Assembly (NCBI RefSeq): GCF_900188435.1
Contig: NZ_FYFA01000001.1
Span: forward strand, 434,001-498,000
Origin: Marinobacter sp. es.048
GTDB taxonomy: Bacteria; Pseudomonadota; Gammaproteobacteria; Pseudomonadales; Oleiphilaceae
Direction: 5' to 3'
Length of the DNA stretch: 64,000 nucleotides
Shown here: positions 43,790 to 53,320 of the stretch, one piece after another
Layout of the letters: every line of letters begins with the position of its first letter
Numbering within the stretch: the first letter of the stretch is position 1
Notes under the pieces: generated by a model
The model's database searches: none
What the model was told of the DNA's origin: nothing
Seen by the model: the letters and a program-made list of their open reading frames with translations, nothing else
Program-made: the position numbers and the translations under genes

Positions 43790-45373
43790 TTACTTCACTT
43801 CCGGTGGTGTCGCAAAGGTGTGGTAAGGCGCTGGTGAGGGCACGGTCCACTCCAGTCCTTCAGCACCATCCCAGGGCTGCGCAGCAGCCTTTTTGCCACC
43901 CTTGACGCATTTGATCACGATCAGCAGGAACAACAGCTGGGTGGCACCGAACATGAAGGCGCCAACGCTTGAAACCATGTTGAAATCGGCAAACTGCAGG
44001 GCATAGTCCGGAATCCGACGCGGCATGCCGGCCAGGCCCAGGAAGTGCATCGGGAAGAACGCCAGGTTCATGCCGATAAAGGACAGCCAGAAATGGGTCT
44101 TGGCAAGGGTTTCGTCATACATGTGGCCGGTCCATTTGGGCAGCCAGAAGTAAGCCGAAGCAAAGATCCCGAAGATGGCACCCGGCACCAGCACGTAGTG
44201 GAAGTGGGCAACCACGAAGTAGGTATCGTGGTACTGGAAGTCAGCCGGGGCAATGGCCAGCATCAGACCGGAGAAGCCGCCAATGGTGAACAGAATAACG
44301 AACGCCACGGCAAACAGCATCGGTGCTTCGAAGGTGAGGGAGCCTCGGAACATGGTAGCCACCCAGTTGAACACTTTCACCCCGGTGGGCACCGCGATCA
44401 GCATGGTGGCGTACATGAAGAACAGCTGGCCAACAATGGGAATCCCTACGGTGAACATGTGGTGCGCCCAGACCACGAAGGAAAGCAGGGCGATGGCACC
44501 GACCGCATAGACCATGGAGGCGTAGCCAAACAGAGGCTTGCGGGAGAATGCCGGAATGATATGGGACACTGCCCCGAAAGCCGGCAGGATCATGATGTAC
44601 ACCTCGGGATGCCCGAAGAACCAGAACACATGCTGGAACAGCACCGGGTCGCCACCGCCGGAGGCATCAAAGAAACTGGTGCCGAAGTTAATGTCCATCA
44701 GCATCATGGTAACCACACCAGCCAAGACCGGCATAACCGCAATCAACAGGAACGCGGTGATCAGCCAGGTCCAGACGAAGAGGGGCATCTTCATCAGGGT
44801 CATGCCCGGCGCCCGTAGGTTCAGGATGGTGGCGATCACGTTGATCGCGCCCATGATCGAGGAAATACCCATGATATGGACAGCAAAGATGAAGAAGGTA
44901 GTACTGGGTGGCCCGTAGGTCGTCGACAGGGGCGCATAGAAAGTCCAGCCGAAATTGGGCGCGCCACCTTCCATGAACAGCGTGGAAACCAGGATCAGGA
45001 AGGCGCAGGGCAGCAGCCAGAAACTCCAGTTATTCATCCTTGGAAGGGCCATGTCCGGCGCGCCGATCATCAGCGGAATCATCCAGTTTGCCAGGCCGAC
45101 AAAGGCCGGCATGACCGCACCGAAGACCATGATCAGGCCATGCATGGTAGTCATCTGGTTGAAGAATTCCGGCTGCACAATCTGCAGCCCGGGCTGGAAC
45201 AGCTCAGCCCGGATCACCATGGCCATGGTTCCACCCAACAGGAACATGGCGAAACTGAATATCAGGTACATTGTCCCGATATCCTTGTGGTTTGTGGTCA
45301 GCAGCCATCGACTGATGCCTTTTGCCGGGCCGTGATGATGATCCTGGGCGTGGGTATCTGCAACCGCACTCAT
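43790..45373 (-). CDS. ctaD: Cytochrome c oxidase subunit I (aa3-type)
   Basis: About 527 residues from MSAVADTHAQDHHHGPAKGI; the ATG at 45371-45373 has a G-rich site five bases away. Twelve membrane helices. Haem a ligand His in MTTMHGLIMVFGAVMP, CuB/haem a3 site in FWFFGHPEVYIMILPAFG (His-Tyr pair), VWAHHMFTVG (two CuB His) and YVVAHFHYVLVPG (haem ligands). D-channel and K-channel residues typical of A-type oxidases appear present. Terminal oxidase reducing O2 to water with proton pumping. Confidence 0.96.
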   Translation of the reverse strand: MSAVADTHAQDHHHGPAKGISRWLLTTNHKDIGTMYLIFSFAMFLLGGTMAMVIRAELFQPGLQIVQPEFFNQMTTMHGLIMVFGAVMPAFVGLANWMIPLMIGAPDMALPRMNNWSFWLLPCAFLILVSTLFMEGGAPNFGWTFYAPLSTTYGPPSTTFFIFAVHIMGISSIMGAINVIATILNLRAPGMTLMKMPLFVWTWLITAFLLIAVMPVLAGVVTMMLMDINFGTSFFDASGGGDPVLFQHVFWFFGHPEVYIMILPAFGAVSHIIPAFSRKPLFGYASMVYAVGAIALLSFVVWAHHMFTVGIPIVGQLFFMYATMLIAVPTGVKVFNWVATMFRGSLTFEAPMLFAVAFVILFTIGGFSGLMLAIAPADFQYHDTYFVVAHFHYVLVPGAIFGIFASAYFWLPKWTGHMYDETLAKTHFWLSFIGMNLAFFPMHFLGLAGMPRRIPDYALQFADFNMVSSVGAFMFGATQLLFLLIVIKCVKGGKKAAAQPWDGAEGLEWTVPSPAPYHTFATPPEVK

Positions 45374-45430
45374 GAAAACCCCCGTTACCGCCATTTATTG
45401 TGGCTGGTGATATCTGTTATCTGGCGTTGA

Positions 45431-46555
45431 TTACTGCTGGTTCTTGTAATCAAAAATTTCTTTCGGAGTGACCATTTCACCGGTGTTGTTACCCCAGGCG
45501 TTCCGCTCGTAGGTAATCACCGCCGCCAGGTCCACTTCGCTCAGCTGGTTGCCGAAAGCCTGCATGGCCGTACCGGACTTGCCGTTCACAACGATGTCTA
45601 TGTGAGCCGCCATGTCCTGGGTTGCAATGGGACTGCCCTTCAGCGCCGGGAACGCCGGTGGCGCACCGCTGCCGTCGGCCTGGTGGCAGGCAGCACAAGC
45701 GGTCTGATAGGCTTTTTCGCCCCGTTCCATCAGCTCGGCCATGGTCCAGTCTTTCTGGGTCAACTGGCGCTCGCGCTCGGCAGCTTCCTTCTTCTCCGCA
45801 ACCCAGGCGTTGTACTCCTCCTCGGGAACCGCCTCGACAACCACCGGCATGAAGCCATGATCCTTGCCACACAGCTCCGTGCACTGACCGCGGTAAATGC
45901 CGGGCTTGTCGACACGGGTCCAGGTCTCGTTGATGAAGCCCGGAATCGCATCTTTCTTGACGCCAAAGTCCGGCACCCACCAGGAGTGGATAACATCGTT
46001 CGCCGTTACCAGAAAACGAATCTTTTTCCCGACCGGAATCACCAGGTGGTTATCCACCTCCAGGAGGTAGTTTTCGCCTTTGGCCTGTCGGTTCTCAATC
46101 TGGTCTCGGGGCGTCGCCAGGTTGGAAAAGTAACCAAAATCTTCATTGATATATTCGTATTGCCACTTCCACTGATACCCGGTGATCTTGATGTCCACCT
46201 CCGATTCGGAGGTGTCATACATGTCGACCAAGGTCGCCGTGGCAGGAATCGCCATAACAACGAGGATCACAAACGGTATGATGGTCCAGAGGATTTCTAC
46301 CAGAGTGTTTTCGTGAAAGTTGGCCGGTTTGGCGCCTTGGGACTTCCGATGGGCAAAAATGGACCAGAACATGACTCCGAAGACCACGACGCCAATGACG
46401 ACGCAAATCCAGAGTATGGTCATGTGAAGGCTGAAAATTTCATTACTGGTGCCGGTCACCCCCGGGGTCATGTTCAGTGTCCAGTCCGCCATGGACCAGG
46501 CGGGGAACATCAGACCGCCTAAAAGGGCACCTGCCCGCTGAGCGTGCACGCGCAT
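45431..46555 (-). CDS. ctaC: Cytochrome c oxidase subunit II with fused cytochrome c domain
   Basis: 374 residues. A signal peptide (MRVHAQRAGALLGGLMFPAW through MA) is followed by two membrane helices (about 45-65 and 90-110). The periplasmic CuA domain has the ligands in IHSWWVPDFGVKKD (His) and GQCTELCGKDHGFMPVVV (two Cys, Glu, His, Met). A C-terminal cytochrome c domain with CxxCH in TACAACHQADGSG and a distal Met in GTAMQAFGNQLS makes this a caa3-like subunit II. It accepts electrons directly. First gene of the cluster. Confidence 0.96.
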   Translation of the reverse strand: MRVHAQRAGALLGGLMFPAWSMADWTLNMTPGVTGTSNEIFSLHMTILWICVVIGVVVFGVMFWSIFAHRKSQGAKPANFHENTLVEILWTIIPFVILVVMAIPATATLVDMYDTSESEVDIKITGYQWKWQYEYINEDFGYFSNLATPRDQIENRQAKGENYLLEVDNHLVIPVGKKIRFLVTANDVIHSWWVPDFGVKKDAIPGFINETWTRVDKPGIYRGQCTELCGKDHGFMPVVVEAVPEEEYNAWVAEKKEAAERERQLTQKDWTMAELMERGEKAYQTACAACHQADGSGAPPAFPALKGSPIATQDMAAHIDIVVNGKSGTAMQAFGNQLSEVDLAAVITYERNAWGNNTGEMVTPKEIFDYKNQQ

Positions 46556-46758
46556 ACTGTGTCTCCACAGAGTGTTATTCTTGTCGGATTTTGCGTTATC
46601 CCACCGGTCTCACTGGCGCTCGCATACACCGGAAAGACCAGAGTGGAAGCCTGCTTACGGATACCTCACTTTCGAGTATAGACACAGATCAAAAAAAGAC
46701 TAAAAAATCGGCTAAATCCAAAAAAGCTAACTACGGACTTTTAAGACTTAAAAAGAAT

Positions 46759-48087
46759 ATGACTTTTAAACTGCCGGCAACCGACCGGCGCCTCTGGGCT
46801 CTGGCCTGGCCGTTGATGCTCACCAACCTCACTGTTCCTCTGCTAGGACTGGTGGATACAGCCGTGCTCGGCCACCTGGAAAGTCCCGAATTTTTGGGCG
46901 CCGTCGCCGTTGGTGCCAATTTGTTCAGCATTCTGTACTGGACGTTTGGCTTCATGCGGATGGGCACGACCGGCCTGGCGGCCCAGGCATGGGGCAAGCG
47001 GGACAGCTTCAGCCAGGTGGCATTGCTGCTGCGGTCGGTGCTGCTGGCAACCGGTATCGGCCTGCTACTGATTCTGTTTCACCAGCCGCTGATCCAGACA
47101 GGACTGACGCTGATGAATCCCAGTGAAAACGTTACCGAACTGGCCGCAGAGTACGCGGCTATCCGGATCTGGAGCGCGCCGGCGGTGTTGTGTCAGTACA
47201 CCCTGGTTGGCTGGCTGATCGGAACCCAGTTTCCCAGGGGCCCTATGATCATGCTGATTGCAGCCAACGGCGTGAACATCGTTCTGGACATACTGTTTGT
47301 TACCGTGCTTGGCTGGAACAGCCGCGGCGTGGCCATCGCCACGGTGATCGCCGAGTATGGTGCCGCCACAATCGGATTCCTGATTGTGTTAAGCCGGATG
47401 CCCGAAGGTCAGACACTCACCCGGGCCCTGTTCGGTAAGCTGGAAGATTACCTGAAGATCCTCCGGGTGAACCGCTACATCATGGTACGCACTATCGCCC
47501 TTTTGCTGGTGCTGGCATTCTTTACTGCCCAGGGTGCACGCCAGGGAGACACCATCCTTGCGGCGAATGCGGTTCTGATCACCTTTTTGCTCCTGATTTC
47601 CAATGCCCTGGACGGTTTTGCCAATGCTGCCGAGGCGCTGATTGGCGAAGCCATTGGCAAGGGCAGCCGGCACCGATTCCGGGTGGTCTTTCGCAGTGCC
47701 CTGAGATGGTCACTTTGGGGAGCTCTGTTGCTCACTATTGTTTTTGTCGCCGGCGGACACTGGCTGATTGCGCTGCTGACCGGTATCGAAGAGGTGAGGG
47801 CCACCGCGTGGCGCTACCTGCCCTGGCTCTGGCTGCTACCGTTTGCCGCAGTGTGGGGTTTCCTTCTGGATGGCGTCTTTATCGGGGCAACCCGGACCCG
47901 GGACATGCAGAACACCATGCTGTTTTCGGCCTTGGCCGTGTTTGCACCGGTATGGTGGCTGACCACGGGCTGGGGCAATCACGGGCTCTGGTTTGCGCTG
48001 ATCTCCCTTATGGTGGCGCGGGCCCTGAGCATGGGATGGCTGTGCTGGTCCCACACCAGAAACGATCGTTGGTTTCAGAGCCAATGA
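46759..48087 (+). CDS. MATE-family efflux transporter (DinF-like)
   Basis: About 442 residues from MTFKLPATDRRLWALAWPLM. Twelve hydrophobic helices in two homologous halves; the opening LALPLMLTNLTVPLLGLVDTAVLGHL-type segment and GTTGLAAQAWGKRD match DinF-like MATE transporters. It probably expels organic cations using a Na+ or H+ gradient. The frame is open further upstream but that part is Lys-rich and A-rich (46690-46758) and not membrane-like. No Shine-Dalgarno is visible before the ATG, so an A-rich enhancer may help initiation. Divergent from ctaC. Confidence 0.85.
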   Translation: MTFKLPATDRRLWALAWPLMLTNLTVPLLGLVDTAVLGHLESPEFLGAVAVGANLFSILYWTFGFMRMGTTGLAAQAWGKRDSFSQVALLLRSVLLATGIGLLLILFHQPLIQTGLTLMNPSENVTELAAEYAAIRIWSAPAVLCQYTLVGWLIGTQFPRGPMIMLIAANGVNIVLDILFVTVLGWNSRGVAIATVIAEYGAATIGFLIVLSRMPEGQTLTRALFGKLEDYLKILRVNRYIMVRTIALLLVLAFFTAQGARQGDTILAANAVLITFLLLISNALDGFANAAEALIGEAIGKGSRHRFRVVFRSALRWSLWGALLLTIVFVAGGHWLIALLTGIEEVRATAWRYLPWLWLLPFAAVWGFLLDGVFIGATRTRDMQNTMLFSALAVFAPVWWLTTGWGNHGLWFALISLMVARALSMGWLCWSHTRNDRWFQSQ

Positions 48088-48254
48088 CGCAGATTCAATC
48101 TGTAACATTACAGCCGGGCATTTTCACCACAGCGGAAAAGCAGTCGCAAAAATCTCGGCTACACTTGTCTGAACAGGCAGGCACGATGTGGTAGCCAGCC
48201 CTCCTCTCCTGCCCGGGAACTCGTTGCTATCAGTTGCTAACAACGGGAGGCGCC

Positions 48255-48944
48255 TTGCGACCTCAATTCGTTCAGACATCGGCTTCTCCTGAAATGACAC
48301 CACAGGTAGTCCTTGAGATTATTGACCAGGCGCGGCGCAAGGAAGCCCGCTCCGGGACCTTCCTCCGACAGCTTCACGAAAAGGTTGCCGCGCTCCCGTC
48401 TGCGGTCACTATTGAGGGGTATCAGCCCGCCACCTGCCTGTTCCAGTTCGTAGTTGAGTACATCGAAATGGCACCAAGGCTGATCGAATGCGTTGAAGCC
48501 TGTGCCCGTGAAGCCGGCAAAGCCGATCTGTTTGAGCCCTTTGTGAATGCCGCCATCCGGTATTTCACCCAGCCATCAGCGCTCCTGGTGCGCTATGACG
48601 GTCTCGATGGACTGCTGATCCGCGCCTACCTTTGCCATCGTTTGATGGAAGAAATGTACGAAAACAACCGTTGTACCCGGGCCAGCGAAATCGTGGATAT
48701 GGAAGCAACTCGTGCTAATCTTCTGGCTCATCAGCTTATCGGCGAGCCCTTTGCCAACGAGCTGGACGACTCCATCACCGTAACCGTGTTGCAGATAGCA
48801 GGCACGCCGGACTACTACGAACTCAACCTCGACCCGTTTGTCGAGCAGGTGAACAACGCCGCCTGGGACTGGATGCGGCATTACTGGGAAAATCTGCTGG
48901 TAAGGAACCACATTCGATTTTCTCTCGGGTCCGGCCTGGCCTGA
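48255..48944 (+). CDS. Helical protein of unknown function, first gene of the cupredoxin-EAL operon
   Basis: About 229 residues. I favour TTG at 48255 because GGAGG lies four bases upstream; an ATG at 48294 (MTPQVVLEIIDQARRKEARS) is the alternative. Predicted mostly helical and soluble, with acidic patches, four scattered Cys and no signal peptide. I do not recognise the family. It ends 16 bases before the cupredoxin gene on the same strand, and no terminator separates them. It is probably co-transcribed and may be the cytoplasmic partner of this envelope module. Confidence 0.6.
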   Translation: MRPQFVQTSASPEMTPQVVLEIIDQARRKEARSGTFLRQLHEKVAALPSAVTIEGYQPATCLFQFVVEYIEMAPRLIECVEACAREAGKADLFEPFVNAAIRYFTQPSALLVRYDGLDGLLIRAYLCHRLMEEMYENNRCTRASEIVDMEATRANLLAHQLIGEPFANELDDSITVTVLQIAGTPDYYELNLDPFVEQVNNAAWDWMRHYWENLLVRNHIRFSLGSGLA

Positions 48945-48960
48945 CAGGTTCAGAGGCTTA

Positions 48961-49626
48961 ATGAGAGTATCAGTGATTGCAGTAATGGCGGCCCTGTTGA
49001 TAACCGCCATGCCAACGATAGCCAACGCGTATAATCTGTCAGTAACCGTTACCGTGAATGGCAGTAACGAGCCCGTCGCCAATGCCGTGGTTTCCGTAGA
49101 CAGCGCCGAGCAGGCAGCCCCGGTTTCTGCCGAGATCTACCAGAAAAACCGGGCCTTTCACCCCCACGTTCTGGTCATTCCCGTCGGCTCCAGCGTGGAT
49201 TTTCCGAATCGCGACAATACCCAACACCATGTCTATTCATTCTCGCCGGCGAAAACCTTCAACATCGAGCTTTACGCCGACCGTCCTGCGGCACCGATCC
49301 TGTTCGATAAACCCGGCATTGTAGAGCTGGGGTGCAACATACACGATCACATGCAGGGCTTTGTGATCGTTACCGACACTGCCGCCGTGGGTGAGACAGA
49401 TGCTTCTGGCCAGGTGACCCTGTCTATCGACCCCAAGGGCACCGAAGGCAGCCAGGACAAGATGGTACTTGAGATCTGGCACCCACGTCTTCCCGACAAC
49501 ACCCGCCCGGTAACCCGGGAGATTGAACGCGGCAGTGAGCCGGCGATCGTGACCCTGGACCTTGAACCCGAGCCGGCCACCGAGGGCTCGCTGGACCGCC
49601 TCCAGCAACGCTTCCAGGAGCTCTGA
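48961..49626 (+). CDS. Exported cupredoxin-like copper protein
   Basis: 221 residues, GAGG site four bases before the ATG. Signal peptide about 1-23 (cleavage after ANA). A plastocyanin-like beta domain follows with candidate Cu ligands H89/H90 (TQHHVYSF), C125, H128 or H130, and M131 in ELGCNIHDHMQGF, i.e. a type 1 copper His-Cys-His-Met set. A carboxy-terminal extension (about 145-221) is beta-rich then charged. Such proteins are often labelled methylamine utilisation proteins from distant similarity, but no methylamine dehydrogenase genes lie here. It overlaps the next start by one base (TGATG), implying coupled translation with the membrane GGDEF/EAL protein. Confidence 0.8.
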   Translation: MRVSVIAVMAALLITAMPTIANAYNLSVTVTVNGSNEPVANAVVSVDSAEQAAPVSAEIYQKNRAFHPHVLVIPVGSSVDFPNRDNTQHHVYSFSPAKTFNIELYADRPAAPILFDKPGIVELGCNIHDHMQGFVIVTDTAAVGETDASGQVTLSIDPKGTEGSQDKMVLEIWHPRLPDNTRPVTREIERGSEPAIVTLDLEPEPATEGSLDRLQQRFQEL

Positions 49627-51980
49627 TGGCTGTAGCGTCCCGTCTCGGATTCCGTGGCCGGCTCATTGCCGCGATGATCTCGCTGGTCGCCCTCGTCAGC
49701 CTGGTGATCGTTGCCCTGCTGATGGTTTACCTGTTCGAGGATGAAAAAAGCAGGGCACAGGAACAGCTCACCATCGGGGAGCGACTGACCAACGAAGTCA
49801 TTGACCGGCGCACGGAACTGGAGCTGTCCCGACTCAGTGTCGTGGTGCAGGATTTCGGTTTCCGCTCAGCCATCGCCAGCCGTGACCCAGCAACCATCGA
49901 CAGCGCGCTTGAGAACCACAGCGGCAGGGTTGGTGCAGACTTTGCTCTGCTGCTGGACAGCCAGGGTGAGCCCATGGCCTCGACCCTGAAACGCCCGTTT
50001 CCTGAAATAACCCCCGAACAGCTGACAAGCACCCGACGCAACGGGTTCACGCGGTCACTGCGCGCGATTGAAGACAAGGGTTACGAGGTTCTGACAATCC
50101 CGATCGAGGCACCCGGGTTGCGGGCCTGGCTGGTCACCGGTTTTGCCCTGGACCAATCCCTGGCGGAAGTAATCGCCAGGCTCAGCGGGACTTCGGTGAT
50201 CTTCCGGGCGAGATCTGACGAGACAGGAAGCATGAGCAGTTTTGCCGCCACCACCAGCATTGACGACAACCTGGAACAGGAGCTGGCTGAGGCATCCGGC
50301 GACGCCAGATTTATCGAAGGCGCCGGCTACTTCACCCGCATTACAAACCTGGGCGAATCGGATCCCGCCGCCATCCAGGCGGTGCTGTTGATCAGTCGTG
50401 ATGCCGCGCTGCAGAACTATTACCAACGAGCCGTGGAAATCGCCCTTCTGGTGACTGCCATCCTGATTTTCGCCATTCTGCTGGCGCTGGTCATCGCCCG
50501 GAATCTGGGGCGTCCGGTATTGCAGCTGGCACGCTACGCCCGGGCCATCGGGGAGGGCAATACCCCCCAAGCACCTGCGATCCGGGCCGGCGGGGAGCTG
50601 ACCCAGCTCCGGAACGCTCTGCGAGACATGCTGTCCGGTCTTCGGGAACGGGAAGCCCAGATACGCTATGCGGCGACCCATGATGACGTTACCGGGCTTG
50701 GCAACCGAAACGCATTGATGCAGGCGGCCACCGAGATGTTTAACCAGAGTGGACAAGGTACTCTGGTGGGGATCCGACTGAATGACCTCTCCGATATCAA
50801 CGATACTCTGGGCCTGGAATTTGGCGACAAGGTGCTTATCGGTATTGCAAAACGTCTGCAGAAAGAACTCCCGGATGCCCGGATCCTTGCCCGCACCGGC
50901 GGCGGAGAATTCCTGGCCCTGATTCCCCCATTACCTTCGGAGAAAGGTAGCCACAGGATCAGGCAGCTTCACGACTTGATTGAATCCCCGCTACAGGTGG
51001 ACCAGACTCCCTTCTCCTTGCGCGTCACTATCGTGACCATGGAACTGCCGGAGGACGCCGCCGATACCAACGCCCTGCGTCGAAGACTGAACCTCACCTT
51101 CGAGCAGGCCGAAGCACACCCTGAACCTTTCACGCGATACCAGCCAGGGCAGGATGAGAGCCACCTCAGGGAGCTGAAACTGATCACCGACCTGCACGCC
51201 GCCATCCTGAACAACGGCCTGCACATGAACTACCAGCCAAAACTGGACAGCCAGACCGGCGAACTGGTGCAGGTAGAAGCCCTGGTTCGGTGGATTCACC
51301 CGGAACTGGGCTTCATTTCCCCGGAAGAGTTCATCTTTCTTGCCGAACAGTCGGGACAGATCCATGATCTTACGGCCCATATACTGGAACGGGTCGCCAG
51401 CGATGCCCGACGTTGGCATGACCAGGGTGTCGATGCGGGCGTCGCCATCAACCTCTCCGCCATGGACCTGACCTGGCCCGCCCTGACCCGGCATATCACC
51501 GATACCTTCCACGGTTGGCACCATGATCTGGAGCGAGTCACTCTGGAAGTCACCGAAAGTGCCCTGATGGAAGACCCGGAAGAGGCCATGGCCACGCTGA
51601 ATCAGCTACGCGATCTCGGCGTGACCCTTTCCGTAGATGACTTCGGAACCGGCTATTCCTCCCTCTCCCAGCTGCGCAAGCTGCCGGTACAGGAGCTGAA
51701 AATCGATAAGTCGTTCGTGCTGAAGCTGGATACCGAGCCCCAGGACCAACTGATTGTAAGGTCCACCATTGATATGGCTCACGGCCTGGGACTGAAAGTT
51801 GTGGCCGAAGGGATCGAGAACCTGGAGGCCTGGCGCCTCCTGCAGCGTTGGGGCTGCAACCTGGCCCAGGGTTTTTACCTGAGCCTTCCGGTCGCACCGG
51901 AAGACCTGCCTGAGACTGCCCGTTCCCTGGCCGACCGCAAAGGGGAGCTGACCCAACCCAACCCGGAGTATTCAGAATGA
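49626..51980 (+). CDS. Membrane GGDEF/EAL protein, probable c-di-GMP phosphodiesterase
   Basis: 784 residues: transmembrane helix about 13-36, periplasmic sensor about 37-268, second helix 270-292, HAMP 293-345, GGDEF 348-510, EAL about 520-770. The GGDEF active-site loop reads GGGEF (about 425-429), lacking the acidic second position, so cyclase activity is unlikely and it may only bind GTP. The EAL domain keeps VEALVRW, INLSAMDL, LEVTESALM, DDFGTGYSSL and KIDKSF, so it should hydrolyse c-di-GMP. The periplasmic domain is well placed to sense the cupredoxin encoded upstream with overlapping codons. Downstream DUF3034 gene overlaps by four bases. Confidence 0.88.
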   Translation: MAVASRLGFRGRLIAAMISLVALVSLVIVALLMVYLFEDEKSRAQEQLTIGERLTNEVIDRRTELELSRLSVVVQDFGFRSAIASRDPATIDSALENHSGRVGADFALLLDSQGEPMASTLKRPFPEITPEQLTSTRRNGFTRSLRAIEDKGYEVLTIPIEAPGLRAWLVTGFALDQSLAEVIARLSGTSVIFRARSDETGSMSSFAATTSIDDNLEQELAEASGDARFIEGAGYFTRITNLGESDPAAIQAVLLISRDAALQNYYQRAVEIALLVTAILIFAILLALVIARNLGRPVLQLARYARAIGEGNTPQAPAIRAGGELTQLRNALRDMLSGLREREAQIRYAATHDDVTGLGNRNALMQAATEMFNQSGQGTLVGIRLNDLSDINDTLGLEFGDKVLIGIAKRLQKELPDARILARTGGGEFLALIPPLPSEKGSHRIRQLHDLIESPLQVDQTPFSLRVTIVTMELPEDAADTNALRRRLNLTFEQAEAHPEPFTRYQPGQDESHLRELKLITDLHAAILNNGLHMNYQPKLDSQTGELVQVEALVRWIHPELGFISPEEFIFLAEQSGQIHDLTAHILERVASDARRWHDQGVDAGVAINLSAMDLTWPALTRHITDTFHGWHHDLERVTLEVTESALMEDPEEAMATLNQLRDLGVTLSVDDFGTGYSSLSQLRKLPVQELKIDKSFVLKLDTEPQDQLIVRSTIDMAHGLGLKVVAEGIENLEAWRLLQRWGCNLAQGFYLSLPVAPEDLPETARSLADRKGELTQPNPEYSE

Positions 51981-52852
51981 TAAAAAGACGTCTGATGACA
52001 CTGACCATGGCGCTTCTGGCAGCACCGGCCGCCATGGCCGACATCGGCAGCCGGATCTGGGCGACCGGAGGCGTCACCACCATTGAGGGCAGTGCCGGCG
52101 GGGGGCTGGTACCCTGGGCCCTGCTGGGCAGCTACGCCAGCGACGAGGAGTGGGGCGGCACCCTGGCACTGAGCCGGGCCGAAGTGGACGATTACTCGCT
52201 CTCGGTCACCGGTGCCGGCCTGAACTGGAATAACCGCCTGGAGCTCACCGTGGCGCGGCAGACCCTGGATCTGGACAGCCTCGTGTTTACCCTGAAAGAC
52301 GGCTTCGGCCTGGAACAGGACGAGCTGAACCAGGATATTTTCGGCGCCAAGGTCCGGCTTGCCGGTGATGTGTTGTACAGTCCGTGGGGCCAGTGGTCTG
52401 CGGGCCTGCAGTACAAGCGCCAGCGTGATTTCACCGTGCCTTCGGCAATCGGTGCCCGGGACGACAGTGGCACCGATGTGTATGTCAGTGGCAGCAAGCT
52501 GTTTTTCGCCGCCGTGATGGAGCGCAACCTGCTGGCAAACCTGACCGCGCGGGCAACCCGGGCCAATCAGGGCGGCCTGCTGGGCTTTGGCGGTGACCGT
52601 AACAACAGCCACGAACTGATGATGGAGGGCAGCGTCGGGCTTTTCCTGAATCGTCAGTGGCTGGTAGGCGCCGAATACCGGCAGAAGCCGGACAACCTGA
52701 GCTTTGCCACCGAAGACGACTGGTGGGACCTGTTTGTCGCCTGGGTTCCGGACCGTCGCCTGGCGGTCACAGGCGCTCTGGTCAACCTGGGTGACGTTGC
52801 CACACTGGAAGACCAGCAAGGTCTGTATCTGTCGCTGCAGGGGAGTTTCTGA
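51977..52852 (+). CDS. DUF3034 family outer-membrane protein
   Basis: 291 residues with a signal peptide (cleavage near AMA at 21). The mature chain alternates polar and hydrophobic residues in strands of about ten (e.g. WALLGSYASDEEWGGTLALS, NRLELTVARQTLDL) and ends in Phe. This is typical of a beta-barrel outer-membrane protein. I identify it as DUF3034 from overall sequence character. Its function is unknown. ATG overlaps the preceding stop (ATGA), so it is co-translated with the EAL protein. Confidence 0.75.
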   Translation: MIKRRLMTLTMALLAAPAAMADIGSRIWATGGVTTIEGSAGGGLVPWALLGSYASDEEWGGTLALSRAEVDDYSLSVTGAGLNWNNRLELTVARQTLDLDSLVFTLKDGFGLEQDELNQDIFGAKVRLAGDVLYSPWGQWSAGLQYKRQRDFTVPSAIGARDDSGTDVYVSGSKLFFAAVMERNLLANLTARATRANQGGLLGFGGDRNNSHELMMEGSVGLFLNRQWLVGAEYRQKPDNLSFATEDDWWDLFVAWVPDRRLAVTGALVNLGDVATLEDQQGLYLSLQGSF

Positions 52853-52854
52853 AC

Positions 52855-53304
52855 ATGGGCCTTACCAATCGCTACCCCACGCTTTCCGCCCTGTTGATCG
52901 CGCTGGCACTGGTGCTCGGTGGCTGCCAGAGCCTGAATACCGAACCCGAAAACAGTCTGTATCAGCAGCTCGGTGAGCGGGAAGGCATCGCAAACGTGGT
53001 GGAAGACCTGCTTTACCTGATCGTTGACGACGAACGCATCAACCAGCAGTTCAAGGGCGTTGATGTCGCTCAGCTCCATCACAACCTGACGGATCAGCTG
53101 TGCGAGCTCAGTGGCGGGCCCTGTGCCTACACCGGGCGGGAGATGCGCGAACTGCACTCCGACATGGCCGTCACCAACACCCAATTCAATGCCCTGGCCG
53201 AGAACCTGATTCTGGCCATGGAGCAGAACGACATCTCCACCGGCGCCCAGAACCGGCTGATCAAACGGCTGTTGCCGCTGTATCCTGACATTCGCAATCT
53301 TTAA
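52855..53304 (+). CDS. Lipoprotein truncated haemoglobin (group 1)
   Basis: 149 residues. Lipoprotein signal peptide with lipobox LGGC (Cys about 23). The globin domain follows: LYQQLGEREGIANVVEDLLYLIVDDERI, the helix-break FKGVDVAQLHHNLTDQLCELSGGP, YTGREMRELHSDMAVTNTQFNAL (proximal His in LHSDM) and a short C-terminal helix. This is the two-over-two fold of group 1 truncated haemoglobins, which bind O2 or NO. Lipid anchoring is unusual for a globin and places it in the periplasm or at the outer membrane. Two bases separate it from the DUF3034 gene. Confidence 0.85.
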   Translation: MGLTNRYPTLSALLIALALVLGGCQSLNTEPENSLYQQLGEREGIANVVEDLLYLIVDDERINQQFKGVDVAQLHHNLTDQLCELSGGPCAYTGREMRELHSDMAVTNTQFNALAENLILAMEQNDISTGAQNRLIKRLLPLYPDIRNL

Positions 53305-53320
53305 AACGGAGACCTGTACC

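Noticed and set aside
48961..49626. Methylamine utilisation function for the cupredoxin
   Set aside because: No methylamine dehydrogenase, MauG or accessory genes lie nearby; only the copper-binding fold is supported.
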